From the NCBI RefSeq assembly GCF_017654505.1, contig NC_054540.1, forward strand, positions 38,332,017-38,396,016: a stretch of 64,000 nt of DNA, in the 5' to 3' direction. How positions within the stretch are numbered: position 1 is the first letter of the stretch; every line of letters starts with the position of its first letter. A program made the translations under genes and the position numbers. This document shows, one piece after another, positions 59,718 to 64,000 of the stretch. The notes under the pieces are model-generated. The model saw nothing but the letters and a program-made list of their open reading frames with translations. It was not told the origin of the DNA and did no database searches. The stretch comes from Polyodon spathula (taxonomy: Eukaryota; Chordata; Actinopteri; Acipenseriformes; Polyodontidae).

Positions 59718-60540
59718 GTCAGGTGAGTAGTGTAGGTAAGAAAATTAATGTCCAAACAAGTGTTTCAATCCTCAAAACATCCGTATTTATTAAACAAACC
59801 AAAGAATAAATCTGCCCAGCTACCAGCAATGGTCTCAGGGTGTATATGGCAGGTTTTCAGCCCCAAACAGAAACAAACAGTTAATTGTACAATGCCCATG
59901 GTACACAAAAGTGTGTTCTCCAAACGGGGGATGGTGGTGCTGTGCTGTGCAGTGAGTGTGGTGCTTAGGGGTTTGTGCTGGCTCCGTGGCTGCTGCTCTC
60001 ATCTTCTTGTCCTCTGCAACACAAAACAAAAACAAAACACAGCGCTCCGGCACATTAGTAACTGTAGCATAAGGGGCTCTACGCACGTAGCTGCATCCCC
60101 TTTGTACTGCCAAACCCTGTGATCAGCCCGGTGCCCCTGTCTATCCCATCGCTGTGATTTGCCTGACACCACGCTCTATCCCTTCGCTGTGATCAGCCCA
60201 TCGCCGCGCTCTATCCCATCTCTGTGATCAGCCCGGCACCGCGCTCTATCCAATCATTGCCTTGTAGCTGACCACAAGCCAAACCCCTTCCTATGTGAGC
60301 CCAGCGCCCTGTCTATCCCATCACAGCCTCGTAGCTGACCACAATGGCTTTGTTTAGTGATCCTCAGCTATGCGCTTTCTCCGAAATGGCCCACTTCCAG
60401 TTCTCACCTATCATCAAGTCAACCTATCTATATAAAATCATACAGCGAAACTTACATAGTGCCCTTTCTGGTCAGGAGGGAGACTTACAGCTCAATTTTA
60501 TTCTCTCCTTGTCACAATGTGCTTTCATAATGCAAATTGA
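59718..60540 (-). repeat. possible LTR remnant containing a minisatellite
   Basis: The composition and a minus-strand AATAAA near 59785 resemble other LTRs in the window. From 60116 to about 60345 a unit of about 40-50 bases built on GCTGTGATCAGCCC and GCGCTCTATCCCATC repeats four to five times. No TG...CA ends or target duplication could be fixed, so this is weak. Confidence 0.3.
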
Positions 60541-60610
60541 CTGAGCTCAAAGTTCTATCAAAAAAGACTGTTGCGAAGATGCCATAGTGTGAGAAGGCAA
60601 TTTACCCATC

Positions 60611-61047
60611 TGTGGCAGGCTGGCGAGTGGAAAGAGGCCCAGAGACAGACTGCAGTTCAAAAAAATAACTATTTTATTATAAATGAACACAAAAATGAAA
60701 GGGCACAAGGGCCAAAACAAAGCAATTTAAACACAAAGAAAGACAAAAAGCAAAACTTACAAAAATAACAATTTCCAGGCTGGGCACTGCCTTCACTGGA
60801 TTCAAACTTTCTAAACAACAAAAAAAAAAAAAAAAAAAAAAAAACCACCAACCTGCTTCCTCAGCTCCCTCTCCCAAATGAGAAGCAGAGGCCTCCTTTT
60901 ATGTCAGGTGGTTGGGCGCTGATTGATCGTTAATTAACCTAATCAACTAATCAACCCCAGCCACCTGAACATAATAAACCCAGGCAGGTAGGGGAAGTTA
61001 ACCCCATCCCTGCCAATTTGAAAAGGGCAGAGCTTTGCTCTGCCACA
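60611..61047 (-). mobile_element. LTR-B solo LTR (copy 2)
   Basis: It is the reverse complement of the solo LTR at 52676-53094 at high identity, with the same TGTGGCAG...CTGCCACA ends. It is flanked by CCATC on both sides (60606-60610 and 61048-61052), a perfect 5-bp duplication. It contains an A run at about 60818-60843 on the plus strand. Confidence 0.93.
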
Positions 61048-63085
61048 CCATCACTTTTAAGTCATATCATGTTTAGGCTGTGCACTTGCTATAGCATGAG
61101 GAATGTATGTGATATGTGTGTGCTATGTCATTGTCTCACGACAATGGAGAAAGAATTTGGAGTTTCTAAACTGCACGGATACCCCACCACCATAAACCCA
61201 ATACCTACCCGCAAATCATTGGTACTGAAAGGTACAGGTGGTGGTTACAATTATTTTTATGGTTCTATCATTTGGAGGAATGCACCTCCAATAGCAGTTC
61301 TACTTAAACAAAAACAACGGTGTGCTTTATGCACGTCAGCATTTTCAGCAGCTATAATATTTATTACATTTGGTTCTTCTCCCTCCTGGAATTCTGGTAC
61401 AAACATATATGGAGGAATGATTTCATTACCATAAGCAAAGATCCTGATGGCAGTAGACCAATAGAAGAGTGGTTCTCGACAGCTATCCCAACATTATCAC
61501 CAAGTAAAATGCTACCAATAATATTACTATGGTAATATGAGAGCAAGACATGGCTTTTGTGCAGGAGTAGACATTTATGGGAAACACTGCAGCAAAAAAG
61601 AAATTTCTACCAAAAAAATCTTGAATATTATATTTAGCAGACTAGTCTGTCAGACAGACAAACTCAAACAGTTTCACAGTGGGTAAGCAAACAGGTCTCT
61701 GTTAAATAATGAATGGGTTGGAGGCTATATATATATATATATATATATAATTTTAACATATTAGAAATGGATGTGATTAGGCAATGGTATATAATAAAAT
61801 ATGAGATGTTGGCAGAGCCTGCAAGAAGTACTTTAAATCACCCAGTGATTTATTCATACTTTCTATCAACAGTAGCTGCAATAAATACTGCATAAAGTTG
61901 AAGGCAGTCTTAATAACTTATTCATTTTTTGTTTGTTTGTGATTCAGTCTATTATTTTTAAAGAGAAAAACTAAAAAAAAAAAGATCTTCGGTGACTACA
62001 GAGACACTACAGTGGGAATTCAGGAGTTGAAATCCTTTATTTTTTGTGTGCCGTTGACAAGTATTGCCTCTTAAAGTGTCACAGTACAAACACAGTACAT
62101 TACCTTTGCTCTCTGTACCATTATATTATGTTAGATTTTTAAACTTAAAACATTTTTGTGATGTCACCCTTTGATCCTTTCATTGATTAATTCTACAATT
62201 TTTTTAACTAAAAGTGGCTGTGTGGATTTGAAGGGAAGGGACGTGCAGGGAAGATATATTGTTGATTAACAAATCCATTGTTTATGCTACAAATTAGTGC
62301 TGGGATGAACACAGGATTTTCATGTTCGGATATTCGCTCTTAATTTAGATATAAGTTTGGATATTTGTTCGTTTTCAAAAAGTAATAATAGTGATTATAT
62401 TGCTCTAAACACATGGGCAGGGGGGCATTTTTGGCCTTCCGTAGAGATCACTGTGCATGTGTGCGCACAATCTAGTTTGTATGCTTTTTGCAGTCTAAAA
62501 CTTTAATATTCTTTTGGGAAGTATACGGACCGTCCATTCCCTATTGGACGTTTGACCAGTCCCTGTACTTACCGCTCAACAAGGCTCGATGCCTCCTCGA
62601 TCCACGAAGAGCTGCTGTATTGATCAAGCATAATGGGAGGCTGAAGAGCTGCTTTATATATATGATATCCTATATTATATTATATATGGTTATACAGCAG
62701 TAGGGTGGGTTTATAACGTTTGTCGGTCCAGGGAGGGGGTTAATAACATGCCAAAAAAATGTGCGAATGCACGTATTTCTTTAATTAGTCATAAAACGTA
62801 AGTGCTGTATTTAACCTGTGTGATTATTTTGTTTAATGCCAGGTAAACGGCTTAGCCGTCCTGCAAACTAGTCAGGGACCTGAAGAGTTGTTTAGTTAGA
62901 GCTCCGGAGGAGCTAGGTGCTTGTTTTTGTTTTGTTATTTTTGTAATTAAGCGCTATTCTTTCAAATCCTGTGTGTCTGGTCGTGGTTTAGAAGGGAAAA
63001 GAACCAGAGCGAGCCTGTGTGGCGAGTCGGCTCTCACTGTATATAAATAGTGATAAACCCCAGGCATGGTCCTGAATGGGAGATT
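61048..63085. other. unassigned sequence
   Basis: No gene recognised. A short (TA)n array lies at 61726-61749. Near 62300 a stretch starting GTGCTGGGATGAACACAG has the look of a hAT end but no partner was found. Confidence 0.35.
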
Positions 63086-63603
63086 TGTGAGGGCAGAGAT
63101 TTTGTTAGGACTTTGTCCTTACACAAAATGGAGGTCCCGATAGGACTACAGTTCACAAAATGGTCGCCCACCACAAATTACACTACCCAGGATCCTTACC
63201 AGGTAATTAAGGTATGTCAGCACACCTGCAGGTGATCAAGGGGTAATGACCAGCACTATAAAAGGAGCACGCTGACAGCACCACAGAGAGGGGGAGTATA
63301 GGGAGTTTGGTGCTGTGTTTGGTGCTGTGTTCGGTGCGTTCTATTGATTTCTGGATTGTATTATCGTGTATGACCCTGGACTGCTTGGATAACCCTGTTG
63401 GCTGTTTTGACCCTATTTTGGATGACTACCTGATTGTTTGTGAACTCTGGTTTAACCTTACGACTCTGATTATTGGACTTCCCTGGAAAATAAACATGCA
63501 GGTAACATCCTGTTTAAAATAAACTTACACTTGTTCTGTCTATTGTGTTGTCCCTGCTCATACTTGTGAACAAAGTCTGCAAAGAAGGACCAATTTTGTC
63601 ACA
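63086..63603 (+). mobile_element. candidate solo LTR C
   Basis: It starts TGTGAGGGCAGAG and ends CAATTTTGTCACA. A TATA box (63257-63264, TATAAAAG) and AATAAA signals (63489-63494 and near 63517) are in the right order and spacing. No matching 5-bp duplication is seen (AGATT left, ATATA right), so the ends may be misplaced. Confidence 0.45.
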
Positions 63604-64000
63604 ATATATACTGTATTACTTCAATTTGGTGCTGCAGCATTTATTGTAAATTGATAAAAATGACTGCGGCACTTAAAAAAAGGGTGGACATTATGAGGGT
63701 GACCTTTATTAATAATACTATGATTTTTAAATGCTGCAATATTTTATTACATGATTTATGACATTTTTGAAGTATTGCGGTTGCTTATTTCTTGAAATAC
63801 TGTAGCCTACCTGTATGTATTGTGTGTGTGTGGCTAACCTACCCTGACTACAGTACATTTATCAATGACAGTTACTGAGCCTATTAGGTGGGAGTTGGAA
63901 GATCAAGGGAGTACTGTACCAGCGATTCAGGAGTGTGTATTGGTTGTTAAGGGGCAGGACAATGCTGGTGTGGAAGTTAAATCCAAGAGTGTGACGTAGA
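63604..64000. other. unassigned sequence
   Basis: Nothing recognised. Confidence 0.4.

Noticed and set aside
62285..62350. hAT-like terminus GTGCTGGGATGAACACAG
   Set aside because: Only one end, no 8-bp duplication and no transposase, so no feature was called.

Overview
The window looks like vertebrate nuclear DNA that is almost wholly built from transposable elements. I found no host protein-coding gene, rRNA, tRNA or CRISPR array that I can support. The mix of Tc1-like, DIRS, CR1, L2, Gmr1-type gypsy, piggyBac and hAT elements, with long (TA)n, (CA)n and (ATT)n arrays, fits a ray-finned fish. The CR1 3' end with its repeated CTTATGTT-type tail (55.6-55.7 kb, and reversed at 20.3 kb) resembles elements I know from sturgeons and paddlefish, so a non-teleost fish is my best guess. 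That species guess is from memory and untested.

Layout. 1-3 kb: unassigned sequence and a 1-kb non-autonomous element with 27-bp inverted ends. 3.1-6.9 kb: a Tc1-like transposase relic split by a complete 2.95-kb LTR element ('LTR-A', minus strand). LTR-A has a GGATC target duplication, a tRNA-Leu-type primer site, a G-run polypurine tract and a gag-like, zinc-knuckle, proline-rich reading frame, but no pol. 7.1-8.4 kb: a second Tc1-like element. 10.6-11.4 kb: a diverged proline-rich frame related to that of LTR-A. 12.9-14.7 kb: a third Tc1-like element and an LTR-A LTR fragment. 17.5-21.6 kb: a degraded DIRS element (gag, RT/RNase H, tyrosine recombinase) containing a CR1 tail. 23.0-24.4 kb: a chimera of two Tc1-like families. 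24.5-31.6 kb: the 3' end of a LINE with a restriction-like endonuclease domain, split by a complete 5.8-kb Gmr1-like gypsy element (ACCCT duplication) whose integrase lies upstream of reverse transcriptase. 31.6-50.4 kb: sparse, with CR1, hAT, Tc1, Tigger-like, piggyBac and possible Harbinger remnants. 50.5-52.0 kb: an L2 relic. 52.3-57.4 kb: a deep nest, in which a hAT relic borders a second LTR-A copy, that copy borders a nearly intact CR1, and the CR1 holds a solo LTR ('LTR-B', AACCT duplication). 60.6-61.0 kb: a second LTR-B solo LTR (CCATC duplication).

The elements do not form a pathway. Their relationships are insertion order and possible parasitism: LTR-A lacks pol and shares a tRNA-Leu-type primer site with the Gmr1-like element, so it may have used enzymes from a related autonomous element. 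The most interesting candidate for something undescribed is LTR-A: at least two internal copies plus a diverged relative within 64 kb, all carrying a tandemly repeated proline-rich coding region.
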